64,000 nt of DNA. Origin: Sphingomonas sp. SORGH_AS_0950 (lineage in GTDB: Bacteria > Pseudomonadota > Alphaproteobacteria > Sphingomonadales > Sphingomonadaceae). Positions 50,926 to 59,886 of the stretch are shown piece by piece; positions within the stretch are counted from its first letter, which is position 1; each line of letters starts with the position of its first letter. Where the stretch lies: the NCBI RefSeq assembly GCF_030818415.1, contig NZ_JAUTAE010000001.1, positions 1,428,501-1,492,500 of the forward strand. Direction: 5' to 3'. The notes under the pieces were generated by a model. The model worked only from the letters and a program-made list of their open reading frames with translations, searched no databases and was not told the origin of the DNA. The position numbers were made by a program, and so were the translations under genes.

Positions 50926-50949
50926 CTCCGGTCGGCCCCGACCGGGGCC
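50926..50949 (-). promoter_or_regulatory. lon leader with two mutually exclusive hairpins at the ribosome binding site
   Basis: Hairpin A (50934-50949) pairs GGCCCC with GGGGCC around GGTC and leaves the SD free. Hairpin B (50928-50945) pairs CCGGTCG with CGACCGG around GGGC and includes two G residues of the GGAG Shine-Dalgarno (50926-50929). The shared bases make A and B exclusive, a layout seen in RNA thermosensors and attenuators. Function is inference. Confidence 0.45.
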
Positions 50950-50960
50950 TCTTCATCACA

Positions 50961-50989
50961 CTATATGGGGAGGGTTGCCGTTCCATCAA
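50961..50989 (-). promoter_or_regulatory. RpoH-like promoter of lon
   Basis: TTGATGG (complement of 50983-50989) and CCCCATATAG (complement of 50961-50970) are separated by 12 bp. The -10 part matches the sigma-32 consensus well and the -35 moderately. The site is about 40 bp before the lon start. Confidence 0.5.
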
Positions 50990-51057
50990 TCGTCGGTGCG
51001 ATCAGTGGATCGATCGACGGCTTGCCAAGCCGTCGGCGTTGCGCGACACCATGCCGC

Positions 51058-52815
51058 ATGAATCGTATACGGAATGTCGTCGCTGCGCTGTTCGCCTCCT
51101 CGCTGCTCTGTGGGGCCGCGACCGCCTTTGCCCAGAGCCCCAAGGGCTTACCCGGCAAGGGCGAGCCGCCGCTGACCGCCCAGACCATGGTATCGGGCGG
51201 CGTTCGCCCGCCCGAGCAACGGGCCATGCGGTTCGACAGCGCCGACCTGTCGTTCGAGATTCTGCCGGACACACGGGAATTGAACGGCATTGCCGTGCTG
51301 GACTTTACCGCAAAGTCGCCGCTGGCGCGGCTGGTGATCGATCTCGACCGCAATCTGCCGGTCAAGGCGATCGCGATCGACGGCAAGCCGCTCAAGCCCG
51401 CCGCATGGTCCAATCCGGAGGGGCAGCTGGTCGTCACCCTGCCCCGCCCGCTTCGCGCCGGACAGAAGGTCAGCGCCAGGATCACCTATGGCGGCACGCC
51501 GCATGTCGCGGTGCGGGCGCCCTGGGATACCGGCGTGGTCTGGGCCAAGACGCCCGACGGGCGGCCCTGGTTCGCGACGACGACGCAGGGCTATGGCTGC
51601 GACCTGTTCTGGCCCTGCCTCGACTATCCGATGGGCGAGCCGGGCGTCGTCACGCTGCACATCACCGTGCCCAAGGGGTTGAAGGCGCCGTCCAACGGCG
51701 TGCTGCTGGGCGTCGACACGCTGCCCGACGGGCGCACCCGCTGGAACTGGCGGACCAAGCATCCCAACACCTATGCCATCGCGCTGAACGTCGGACCCTA
51801 TGAGGTGGTGCAGGGCCGCTACAAGAGCCGCTTCGGCAACACGATCCCGATGTTCTACTGGTATCTGCCCGGCGAGAAGCAAAAGGCCGAAGGCCTGTTC
51901 GCCGAGTTCGCGCCGACGCTGGATTTCTTCGAATCGACGGTCGGCCCCTTCCCCTTTGGCGACGAGAAGCTGGGGGTGGTCGAAACCCCGCACAAGGGCA
52001 TGGAGCACCAGACGATCAACGCGTACGGCAATGAATATGCCAAGGCGCCCGAGGGGTTCGACTGGCTGTTCCAGCACGAGTTCAGCCATGAATGGTTCGG
52101 CAACCAGCTGACCAATGTCGACTGGGACGATTTCTGGCTGCACGAAGGCTATGGCAGTTACATGCAGCCCAGCTATGGCCGCTGGCGCGAGGGCGAGGCG
52201 CGCTATGCGGTGATGATGGATGCCCAGCGCGGCCAGATCGCGAACAAGTCGCCCATCGTTCATGATCGCAGCATGACCGAGCAGGACGTCTATGAAGACG
52301 CCAAGGGCGGCCCCGGCCTGGACATCTATATGAAGGGGTCGTGGATGCTCCACACCCTGCGCAACCTGATCGGCGACAAGGCCTTTTGGGACGTGACGCG
52401 GCTTGCCGTCTATGGCCGCACCGATCCCAAGCCGGGGAATTTCACGCCGCGCTATGGCTCGACCAAGGAATATGAGGGCTTTGTCCGGCAGGTCACGGGC
52501 AAGGATTATGGCTGGTTCTTCAACGTCTATCTGCGCCAGGCGGCGCTGCCCGAGATCGTCGAGACGCGGGTCGGCAACCGGCTGACGTTGACATGGAAGG
52601 TGCCGGGCGGCGGGCCTTTCCCGATGCCGGTCGAGGTGCAGGTGGGCGACAGGGTCGAGACGCTGCCGATGACGGACGGCATGGGCACCTTGACCCTTCC
52701 CGAAGATGCGCACGTCGTGGTCGACCCCTGGGCGAAGGTGCTGAAACGCTCGGTCGCGATCGAGCAGTTCCGCGCGTGGAAGGCGGAACAGGCGGCCAAG
52801 AAGAAGCCAAACTAA
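51058..52815 (+). CDS. M1 family metallopeptidase, secreted
   Basis: About 585 residues with a signal peptide (VVAALFASSLLCGAATAFAQ). The gluzincin site HEFSHEWFGNQ (His340, His344) with Glu363 in LHEGYG gives HExxH-x18-E. GMEHQTINAYG replaces the usual GxMEN exopeptidase loop. The N-terminal domain is the M1 beta-sandwich. A full C-terminal helical domain is missing, the protein being shorter than classical PepN (about 870). It should remove N-terminal residues from peptides in the periplasm. It is divergent from lon with 137 bp between. The start at 51058 is chosen because the signal peptide begins there. Confidence 0.92.
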   Translation: MNRIRNVVAALFASSLLCGAATAFAQSPKGLPGKGEPPLTAQTMVSGGVRPPEQRAMRFDSADLSFEILPDTRELNGIAVLDFTAKSPLARLVIDLDRNLPVKAIAIDGKPLKPAAWSNPEGQLVVTLPRPLRAGQKVSARITYGGTPHVAVRAPWDTGVVWAKTPDGRPWFATTTQGYGCDLFWPCLDYPMGEPGVVTLHITVPKGLKAPSNGVLLGVDTLPDGRTRWNWRTKHPNTYAIALNVGPYEVVQGRYKSRFGNTIPMFYWYLPGEKQKAEGLFAEFAPTLDFFESTVGPFPFGDEKLGVVETPHKGMEHQTINAYGNEYAKAPEGFDWLFQHEFSHEWFGNQLTNVDWDDFWLHEGYGSYMQPSYGRWREGEARYAVMMDAQRGQIANKSPIVHDRSMTEQDVYEDAKGGPGLDIYMKGSWMLHTLRNLIGDKAFWDVTRLAVYGRTDPKPGNFTPRYGSTKEYEGFVRQVTGKDYGWFFNVYLRQAALPEIVETRVGNRLTLTWKVPGGGPFPMPVEVQVGDRVETLPMTDGMGTLTLPEDAHVVVDPWAKVLKRSVAIEQFRAWKAEQAAKKKPN

Positions 52816-52824
52816 ACACCCGCT

Positions 52825-52928
52825 CCGTTCAGCCTGAGCGAAGTCGAAGGCCACGGGCTAAGCGAGGTTCCAAGCGTGCCCGGTCCGACCGGATTCCCTT
52901 GGCCTTCGACTTCGCTCAGGCTGAACGG
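52825..52928. repeat. Dispersed inverted repeat, family S, with perfect 29-bp arms
   Basis: The arm at 52825-52853 begins CCGTTCAGCCTGAGCGAAG and the arm at 52900-52928 is its exact reverse complement, with 46 bp between. Related copies are at 11729-11751 and 25351-25449. It follows the peptidase stop by 9 bp and lies between convergent genes. Confidence 0.85.
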
Positions 52929-52957
52929 ATGGATGGGCCCGACTTAACGTCTTCTTG

Positions 52958-53150
52958 CCCTCTCCCCTGGACAGGGGAGAGGGTCAGCGAAGCTTGCCAG
53001 CCTGCTGGCTAGCGCAGCTTGGGTGAGGGGTTGAGCGAGCCCAAGGGCTCGCGCGCTCGCTTCGCGAGCGCCCACCCCTCACCCAGCTCCGACTAAGCCT
53101 TTGCTTTCGTCTGCGCAACCCTCTCCCCTCTGCGAGGGGCGAGGGAAGCA
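52958..53150. repeat. Nested palindromes of other repeat families
   Basis: CCCTCTCCCCTG/CAGGGGAGAGGG span 52958-52983. A pair with AGCTTGGGTGAGGGGT at 53016-53031 and ACCCCTCACCCAGCT at 53074-53088 encloses G/C-rich subpalindromes (CTCGCTTCGCGAG). CCCTCTCCCCTCTGCGAGGG follows at about 53122-53141. No gene is supported in 52816-53176. Confidence 0.65.
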
Positions 53151-53176
53151 AAGGCATCGCTGAATGTTGATCGGTC

Positions 53177-54304
53177 TTAGGGCACCACCGTCACGAACAG
53201 ATAGGCCGCGAAGATCACCAGATGCACCGCGCCGCCCAGCACGGTGGTCCGGCCATTGCCCAGCGTCAGCGTGATGGTGAATAACGACAGCACCAGCAGG
53301 ATCATCTGCTTGGCCCCGATCCGCAGCGCGAGCGGCAGGCCGAGCATCAGCGAGACGATCGCCACCGCCGGAATGGTCAGCCCGATCGTGGCCAGCGCCG
53401 AGCCCAGCGCGAGGTTGAGGCTGGTCTGCAACCGGTTCCGCTTGGCCGCCCGGTACGCCGCCAGGCTTTCGGGCGCGAGGACCAGCGCCGCGATGACCAC
53501 GCCGACGATGGCGAGCGGCAGCCCGGCGTTCAGGATCGCCGCCTCGACGATCCCCGACAGCCCCTTGGCGAGCAGCACCACCCCGACCAGCGCGACCAGC
53601 AGCATCCCCAATGCCGCCCAGGCGGCCGCATTGGTCGGCGGCTCGGCATGGGCGTCGGCGGGCATGTCCTCATGCGCGGGGAGGAAATAGTCGCGGTGCC
53701 GCACCGTCTGCACCATCACAAACGTCCCGTACAGGATGACGCTGACGATCGCGACGAAGACCAACTGCGAGGTCGCATAGGTCGGCCCCGGCGCGGACGA
53801 GACGTAATTGGGCAGGACCAGCGACAGCACGACCATCGCGCTCAGCACGTTCAGCGACGAACTGGCTCCGCGCAGCGAAAAGCGCTGCTCGCCATGCTGC
53901 ACGCCCCCCGCCAGCAGGCAGAGGCCGACAATACCGTTGAGGATGATCATGATCGCCGCAAACACGGTATCGCGCGCCAGGCTGGAGGCATCGCCGGCAT
54001 CGGACAGCATCAGACTGACGATCAGAGATACCTCGATCACCGTCACCGCGACGGCGAGTACCAGCGTACCGAACGGCTCACCGACCCGGTGGGCGACGAC
54101 CTCGGCCTGATGCACCGCCGACAGCACGCAGCCGAACAGAATGATCGCCGCGACGACCACCCCCACCGTCCCCATTTTGTAGAGCGACACGGCGATGGCC
54201 AGCAGCCCCAGCAACGGGAACACCAGGGTCCACCAGGGCATCAACAGACGCTGGAGCAGCGCGCGCTTCTGTCCGGGGGAAACGATGGCATCGGGTTCGC
54301 TCAT
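53177..54304 (-). CDS. Calcium/proton antiporter, ChaA/CaCA family
   Basis: This 375-residue inner-membrane protein has about 11 helices and an acidic helix motif repeated in the CaCA manner (AEVVAHRVGEPFGTLVLAVAVTVIEVSLI and VLAPESLAAYRAAKRNRLQTSLNLALGSAL). It should export Ca2+, or Na+/K+ as in E. coli ChaA, in exchange for protons. The start at 54304 (MSEPDAIV) is chosen because codons upstream look non-coding. It lies between clpX and lon, inserted into the proteostasis block. Confidence 0.9.
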   Translation of the reverse strand: MSEPDAIVSPGQKRALLQRLLMPWWTLVFPLLGLLAIAVSLYKMGTVGVVVAAIILFGCVLSAVHQAEVVAHRVGEPFGTLVLAVAVTVIEVSLIVSLMLSDAGDASSLARDTVFAAIMIILNGIVGLCLLAGGVQHGEQRFSLRGASSSLNVLSAMVVLSLVLPNYVSSAPGPTYATSQLVFVAIVSVILYGTFVMVQTVRHRDYFLPAHEDMPADAHAEPPTNAAAWAALGMLLVALVGVVLLAKGLSGIVEAAILNAGLPLAIVGVVIAALVLAPESLAAYRAAKRNRLQTSLNLALGSALATIGLTIPAVAIVSLMLGLPLALRIGAKQMILLVLSLFTITLTLGNGRTTVLGGAVHLVIFAAYLFVTVVP

Positions 54305-54499
54305 GGCTGGTCGGGTCTCCTCGTCATGGCATGATGACATTCCTGTCATGCCAATGCGCCAACCACCCTGTTGGCTCCCGATCGGGGCGGGATTCATTGC
54401 GAGATCGCAACCAACTGCCGATCGCGCCGCCCAATATCGTCCACCCACGGCGGGACGGCATGGCTGACATAGCGGGGCCACCCCTTCAGGCGACGGGCT

Positions 54500-55094
54500 T
54501 CACGTTCCCCCGACCGGCCGCATCATCGACCAGAAGCGCGGGCCGTCTTTGGGGACCGACCACGGCCCGATCAGCTCGAACCCCAGCCGCGTGTAGAGCC
54601 CGACATTGCTCTCGGTCGCGGTCTCCAGATAGGCGGGCACGCCGTCCGCGTCGCATCTGGCCAGTCCCGCCCGGATCGACGCGCCGCCCAGCCCCCGCCC
54701 CTGCCGCGCCGGATCGACGCCCGCAATGTGCAGATACCAGAAGGGCTCGGCCGGGAAATGCGCTTCCACCGCATCGCCCAGCCGCATCGCGCGGGGCAGC
54801 GACGCCCCCAGCGCGTGCAGCACCGGGATCAACCGCCGGACAAAGGCCATGGTCGGCACCTGCGCCTGTCCGGGCGGCCGCCAGAAACTGCCCGCATCCG
54901 CCCCCTGGCTCACCAGCCGCATCCCGACCGCATCGCTGTCGAACAACAGCGCGAACAGGCGCGGCAGGCGCTTCGCCCGGTCGGCCGCATCGGGAAAGAT
55001 ATAGGACATGGGCCGGATCGTCGGCGAAGGCGCGGCCCAGCATCCGCGCCACCGCCACCCGGTCCCCGTCCACCGCATCGCGCATCACGGCCAT
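54500..55094 (-). pseudogene. GNAT acetyltransferase disrupted by a +1 frameshift
   Basis: The N-terminal part (MAVMRDAVDGDRVAVARMLG then RAFADDPA) is read in one frame from the ATG at 55094, which has GAGGA upstream. The rest (MSYIFPDAADRAKRLPRLFA to the C-terminus) is in another frame to 54500. The switch falls at a G3 run on the plus strand (55010-55012); removing one base joins the frames as ...FADDPA-MSYIFP.... The downstream part has the acetyl-CoA motif VDPARQGRGLGGASI and ESNVGLYTRLGFE. It is either a recent pseudogene or a sequencing error. If intact it would be a cytoplasmic N-acetyltransferase. Confidence 0.75.
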
Positions 55095-55110
55095 CGCATG
55101 ATCCTCATGA

Positions 55111-55141
55111 AAAACGGGCGCCTCCTTTCGGAAGCGCCCGC
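55111..55141 (-). terminator. Rho-independent terminator of clpX
   Basis: On the minus strand CGGGCGC and GCGCCCG (55134-55140 and 55115-55121) form the stem base, followed by GTTTTTC. It lies about 29 bp after the clpX stop and just before the acetyltransferase start. Confidence 0.8.
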
Positions 55142-55169
55142 TTTCTTGCATCGGTCACAGGGCCGGCGT

Positions 55170-56444
<1,275 letters not shown>

Positions 56445-56483
56445 TCACCTCTCGCACCCATCAAACGGTGCGCTACCGTTGCC

Positions 56484-56507
56484 GGGGTGCGCATCGTACC
56501 GCACCCC
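56484..56507 (-). promoter_or_regulatory. Inverted repeat in the clpP-clpX gap
   Basis: GGGGTGCG (56484-56491) and CGCACCCC (56500-56507) are perfect 8-bp arms around an 8-nt loop. There is no T run, so this may be a processing or attenuation stem in the clpX leader rather than a terminator. Confidence 0.4.
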
Positions 56508-56553
56508 GATAAAGTCACAATCGAAATAAACCGTTCACGCGGAACGACCCGTC

Positions 56554-57240
56554 TTACGCGGACGTCGCGTCGTCGGCCGGGACCGGACGCTTGTCGAACA
56601 CCTGGTCGATCAGGCCGAATTCCTTGGCCTCCTCGGCGCCCATGAACTTGTCGCGGTCCATCGCACGCTCGATCTCCTCCAGCGGCTTGCCCGTATACTT
56701 GGCGTACAGCGAGTTCAGGAAATGCCGCATGCGCAGGATCTCGCGCGCCTGGATCTCGATGTCCGCGGCCATGCCCTGCGCCCCGCCCGAAGGCTGGTGG
56801 ATCATGATGCGGCTGTTCGTCGTCGCCACGCGCATGCCCGGCTCACCCGCCGACAGCAGGAAGCTGCCCATCGAGGCGGCCTGGCCGATGCACAGCGTGC
56901 CGACGCGCGGCCGGATATACTGCATCGTGTCATGGATCGCCATGCCCGCCGTGACGACACCGCCCGGCGAGTTGATGTACATGAAGATGTCCTTCTTCGG
57001 ATTTTCCGACTCGAGGAACAGCAGCTGCGCGCAGATCAGCGACGCCATCCCGTCCTCGACACCGCCGGTGACGAAGATGATGCGCTCGCGCAGCAGACGG
57101 CTGAAAATATCGAACGACCGTTCGCCGCGGTTCGACTGTTCGATGACGATCGGAACCAGACCGGCCTGCGTCTGCCGCAGCCCGACGCCGGCCTGTGCCA
57201 GCGGGCTCGCGAAATCGCCGGTCTCGAACGGATTGTGCAT
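56554..57240 (-). CDS. clpP: ATP-dependent Clp protease proteolytic subunit ClpP
   Basis: 228 residues from the ATG at 57240 with AGAGAG upstream. The serine protease triad is Ser123 ([11 protein letters not shown]), His148 (IMIHQPSGG) and Asp197 (MDRDKF). The N-terminal part ([23 protein letters not shown]) is typical. It forms the tetradecameric proteolytic chamber used by ClpX. A heat-shock-like promoter lies 28-60 bp upstream. Confidence 0.97.
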   Translation of the reverse strand: MHNPFETGDFASPLAQAGVGLRQTQAGLVPIVIEQSNRGERSFDIFSRLLRERIIFVTGGVEDGMASLICAQLLFLESENPKKDIFMYINSPGGVVTAGMAIHDTMQYIRPRVGTLCIGQAASMGSFLLSAGEPGMRVATTNSRIMIHQPSGGAQGMAADIEIQAREILRMRHFLNSLYAKYTGKPLEEIERAMDRDKFMGAEEAKEFGLIDQVFDKRPVPADDATSA

Positions 57241-57267
57241 GGATATCTCTCTTATGCCCAGAAGAGC

Positions 57268-57300
57268 CCCTATGTCGCGTGATGCCAGCGCATATTCAAG
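57268..57300 (-). promoter_or_regulatory. RpoH-like promoter of clpP
   Basis: On the minus strand CTTGAA (57295-57300) is an exact sigma-32 type -35. CGACATAGGG, 17 bp downstream (57268-57277), is a fair alphaproteobacterial -10. Confidence 0.5.
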
Positions 57301-57405
57301 CCCCGGCGACCGCCCCACATGCCGCGACGCAGCGTTTACCCTTTTTTACGCGCGCGCACGCTAGACCGATGCGCAAGGACGCGAGAGGCGGTATCCGGCA
57401 AAATC

Positions 57406-58797
57406 ATGACGTTGGCACGAACGCCGCCTCCGGCCCTGACCACGGCGCTTCGCGTCATGCGACCGCGTGCGCTGCTTCTCGGCGCGGCGAGCGGGGCGGT
57501 TATCGGCGCGGTCCTGTTCCTGCTGTTCCTTCTGGCCAATCACGCCGCGATCGGACTCGATCTGCCCGGCGCGCGGGCGCATGTCCGACAGGCCTTTGCC
57601 GAGGGTGCGTTGCAGGACCGCGACTATCTGAAGGGCGATACCGCGATCGGATGGCATCAATATAATGATTGCCTGATCCTACGCCTTGCGCTCGACCAGC
57701 ACGCCAGTGCGACCGCCCTGACCGTCAGCCCGCTGGTCACGCCGCCGGTCGAACCCCGGACCCAGTGCAGCAGCCTGCGCGGCTTCCTGGCGGGCGAGCG
57801 GACGGGCACGACCGGCTATTATCACCGCTATATCCATGGCCACACGCTGATCGCCCGGCTGTTGCTGCCCCGACTGTCGGTGGCGGCGATCCGGGGAATC
57901 TATCACGGCCTGTCGACGCTGCTGGTGCTGGCGGGGATCGTCACCGGGCTCATCGCCTTGGCGCGGGGACGGCGGCGGGCGGAGGGGCTGTTCTGGCTGA
58001 TCGTCTTCCTCGCCTTCGCACGCGGGTTCGGGCTGGAAAGCTATGGCCAGTCGCTGGGCCATGGTCCGGCGGACATCGTGCTGATCGGCTATCTGCTGAT
58101 GCTGGCGGTGCTGGGCACGGGGCGCGGGATCGGGCCGCGCCTGGCGATGCTGACCGCCGGGCTGTTCGGCGCGCTGACCCTGACCTTCGAGTTCCTGACC
58201 GGCGGCATCCCGCTGGGGCTGGCGGCGGTGATCGGTGGCCTGGCCTTTGCCGCCAGGCCGGGCGAGGAACGCGCCTTCGCCCCCCTGCCCGTCGCGCCGC
58301 TGGCGGCCTATCTCGGCGCGATCGCGACGATGGCGGCGCTCAAGATCGCGCTGGTCGCGCAGGTGTTCGGCGTCCGGGCGTTACGCGCGGATGCGGGGCA
58401 GCTTCAGGTCCGGCTGGGCCTCGACGCCTCGCATGGCGAGACGTCCGATCTGGGCATCGTCCATATGGCAAGGCAACTGGCCAAGGGCATTGACGGGCTG
58501 GCGGCGGGAATGCCGCTAATGGCGGGCGCGGTCGTGCTGATCGCGCTGGTGGCGGGTATGTGGGGCGCGCGGCGGCTGCTCGCCCGTCCCGACCCGGCGA
58601 TGCGCGCGCGGGTGGTCGCGCTGCTACTGTCCAATGGCGCCATCGCCGCCATGCTCGTCTTGTTCTGGCAGCATACCATGATCCATGCCTGGTTCATGGA
58701 GCGGACCCTGGTCTGGACGATCGCCAGCGGCTTTGCGCTGTTCGCGCTCGCCCTGCCCGCTCAGCCCGCCGAGCCGGGGGCGGGCTGCGCCAGATAG
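57406..58797 (+). CDS. Multi-spanning membrane protein, possible GT-C type
   Basis: About 463 residues from the ATG at 57406, with around ten hydrophobic helices. After TM1 (LLLGAASGAVIGAVLFLLFLLANHAAIG) comes a long first extracytoplasmic loop with acidic residues (DRDYLKGDTAIGWHQYNDC) and Tyr/His-rich GTTGYYHRYIHGHTL. That layout recalls GT-C glycosyltransferases but is not diagnostic. I do not recognise a named family. Its 3' end overlaps a convergent GT2 gene by 37 bp, and the pair may act on the same polyprenyl-linked sugar. It sits between clpP and tig. Confidence 0.7.
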   Translation: MTLARTPPPALTTALRVMRPRALLLGAASGAVIGAVLFLLFLLANHAAIGLDLPGARAHVRQAFAEGALQDRDYLKGDTAIGWHQYNDCLILRLALDQHASATALTVSPLVTPPVEPRTQCSSLRGFLAGERTGTTGYYHRYIHGHTLIARLLLPRLSVAAIRGIYHGLSTLLVLAGIVTGLIALARGRRRAEGLFWLIVFLAFARGFGLESYGQSLGHGPADIVLIGYLLMLAVLGTGRGIGPRLAMLTAGLFGALTLTFEFLTGGIPLGLAAVIGGLAFAARPGEERAFAPLPVAPLAAYLGAIATMAALKIALVAQVFGVRALRADAGQLQVRLGLDASHGETSDLGIVHMARQLAKGIDGLAAGMPLMAGAVVLIALVAGMWGARRLLARPDPAMRARVVALLLSNGAIAAMLVLFWQHTMIHAWFMERTLVWTIASGFALFALALPAQPAEPGAGCAR

Positions 58798-59693
58798 GCC
58801 AGCCGCCGCACCTCCTGCCGACCGCGCACCACGGTGTCGAGGATCAGCCCGGTAAAGACGTTCAGCGCCGCCAGCAGCATCAGCCCGGTCGACAGGATCG
58901 CGGTCGGGAAGCGCGGCACCTGATGCGTGTCGAGATAGGTCAGGATCAACGGCACCGCGAGCAGGATGGCCGCTGCCGCGAACAGCGCGGCGATCGCACC
59001 GAAGAACCAGAGCGGCCGTTCGATCCGGTACAGCTTGATGATGGTACGCAGGATACGCCAGCCGTCCGAATAGGTGCTCAGCTTCGACGCCGACCCCTCG
59101 GGCCGCGCGAAATAGGGGGTCGCCACCTCGGCGCAGGGCATTTTGAGTTCCAGCGCATGGACGCTGATCTCGGTCTCGATCTCGAAGCCGACCGACAGGA
59201 CCGGGAAACTCTTGACGAAGCGACGCGAGAAGACGCGGTAGCCCGACAGAATGTCGGAGAAGCTGCGCCCGAACAGTCGCGCCAGCATCCCGGTCAGCAT
59301 CGCATTGCCGAAGCGGTGCCCGCGCCGATAGGCGAGTTCGGCCTCGCTCACCCGCTGGCCGACCACCATGTCGAGTTGCTCCTCGACCATGCGCGCGACC
59401 AGCCCCGGCGCGGAGGCCGCGTCATAGGTCGCATCGCCATCCGCCATGACATAGATGTCGGCGTCGATATCGGCGAACATCCGCCGCACGACCGCGCCCT
59501 TGCCCTGGATGCGTTCCGACCGGACCACCGCCCCGGCGGCACGCGCCACCTCCACGGTGCGATCCCGGCTGTTATTGTCATAGACATAGATGGTCGCCGA
59601 GGGCAGCGCGGCGCGGAAGCCCGCAATGGTCTGCGCGATCGCGGCCTCTTCGTTATAGCAGGGCAGCAGCACCGCGATCCGGGGTTCGTTCAC
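58761..59693 (-). CDS. Family 2 glycosyltransferase, DPM1/GtrB-like with two C-terminal helices
   Basis: This 310-residue protein starts at a GTG. GT2 motifs are VLLPCYNEEAAIAQT, YDNNSRDRT, ADGDATYD (metal-binding DxD-like) and LSGYRVFSRRF. Two C-terminal helices (LWFFGAIAALFAAAAILLAVPLIL, AILSTGLMLLAALNVFTGLIL) anchor it as in polyprenyl-phosphate sugar synthases. It probably charges undecaprenyl phosphate with a sugar. It overlaps the convergent membrane protein gene at the 3' ends. Confidence 0.88.
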   Translation of the reverse strand: MNEPRIAVLLPCYNEEAAIAQTIAGFRAALPSATIYVYDNNSRDRTVEVARAAGAVVRSERIQGKGAVVRRMFADIDADIYVMADGDATYDAASAPGLVARMVEEQLDMVVGQRVSEAELAYRRGHRFGNAMLTGMLARLFGRSFSDILSGYRVFSRRFVKSFPVLSVGFEIETEISVHALELKMPCAEVATPYFARPEGSASKLSTYSDGWRILRTIIKLYRIERPLWFFGAIAALFAAAAILLAVPLILTYLDTHQVPRFPTAILSTGLMLLAALNVFTGLILDTVVRGRQEVRRLAYLAQPAPGSAG

Positions 59694-59820
59694 AACCTAT
59701 CCTCGTCAAAAGGCGGGCGATCCGGCCCCCCGTCACTACCCACAGCCCCTATGCGCCAATGCGGCCGGGCGGGACAGCCCGTACACCCCTGCAAGGGGAA
59801 GAACAGAAGGCCTTCACGCA

Positions 59821-59852
59821 GGAAGGGCGACCGCTTGCGCGACCGCCCTTCC
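59821..59852 (-). terminator. Hairpin after tig
   Basis: GGAAGGGCGACCGC and GCGACCGCCCTTCC pair around a short TT-centred loop, 35 bp beyond the tig stop. No T run follows, so efficiency is uncertain. Confidence 0.6.
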
Positions 59853-59886
59853 CCGTTGGTTCACGAACCGAAGTCCGATGCCGTCC

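Noticed and set aside
48485..51061. Plus-strand open frame of about 858 codons opposite lon
   Set aside because: It is antisense to Lon, which has complete ATPase and protease motifs; no domain is seen in the antisense product.
52825..53150. CRISPR-like array
   Set aside because: The repeats are inverted palindromes of different families without regular spacers, and no cas gene is present in the window.
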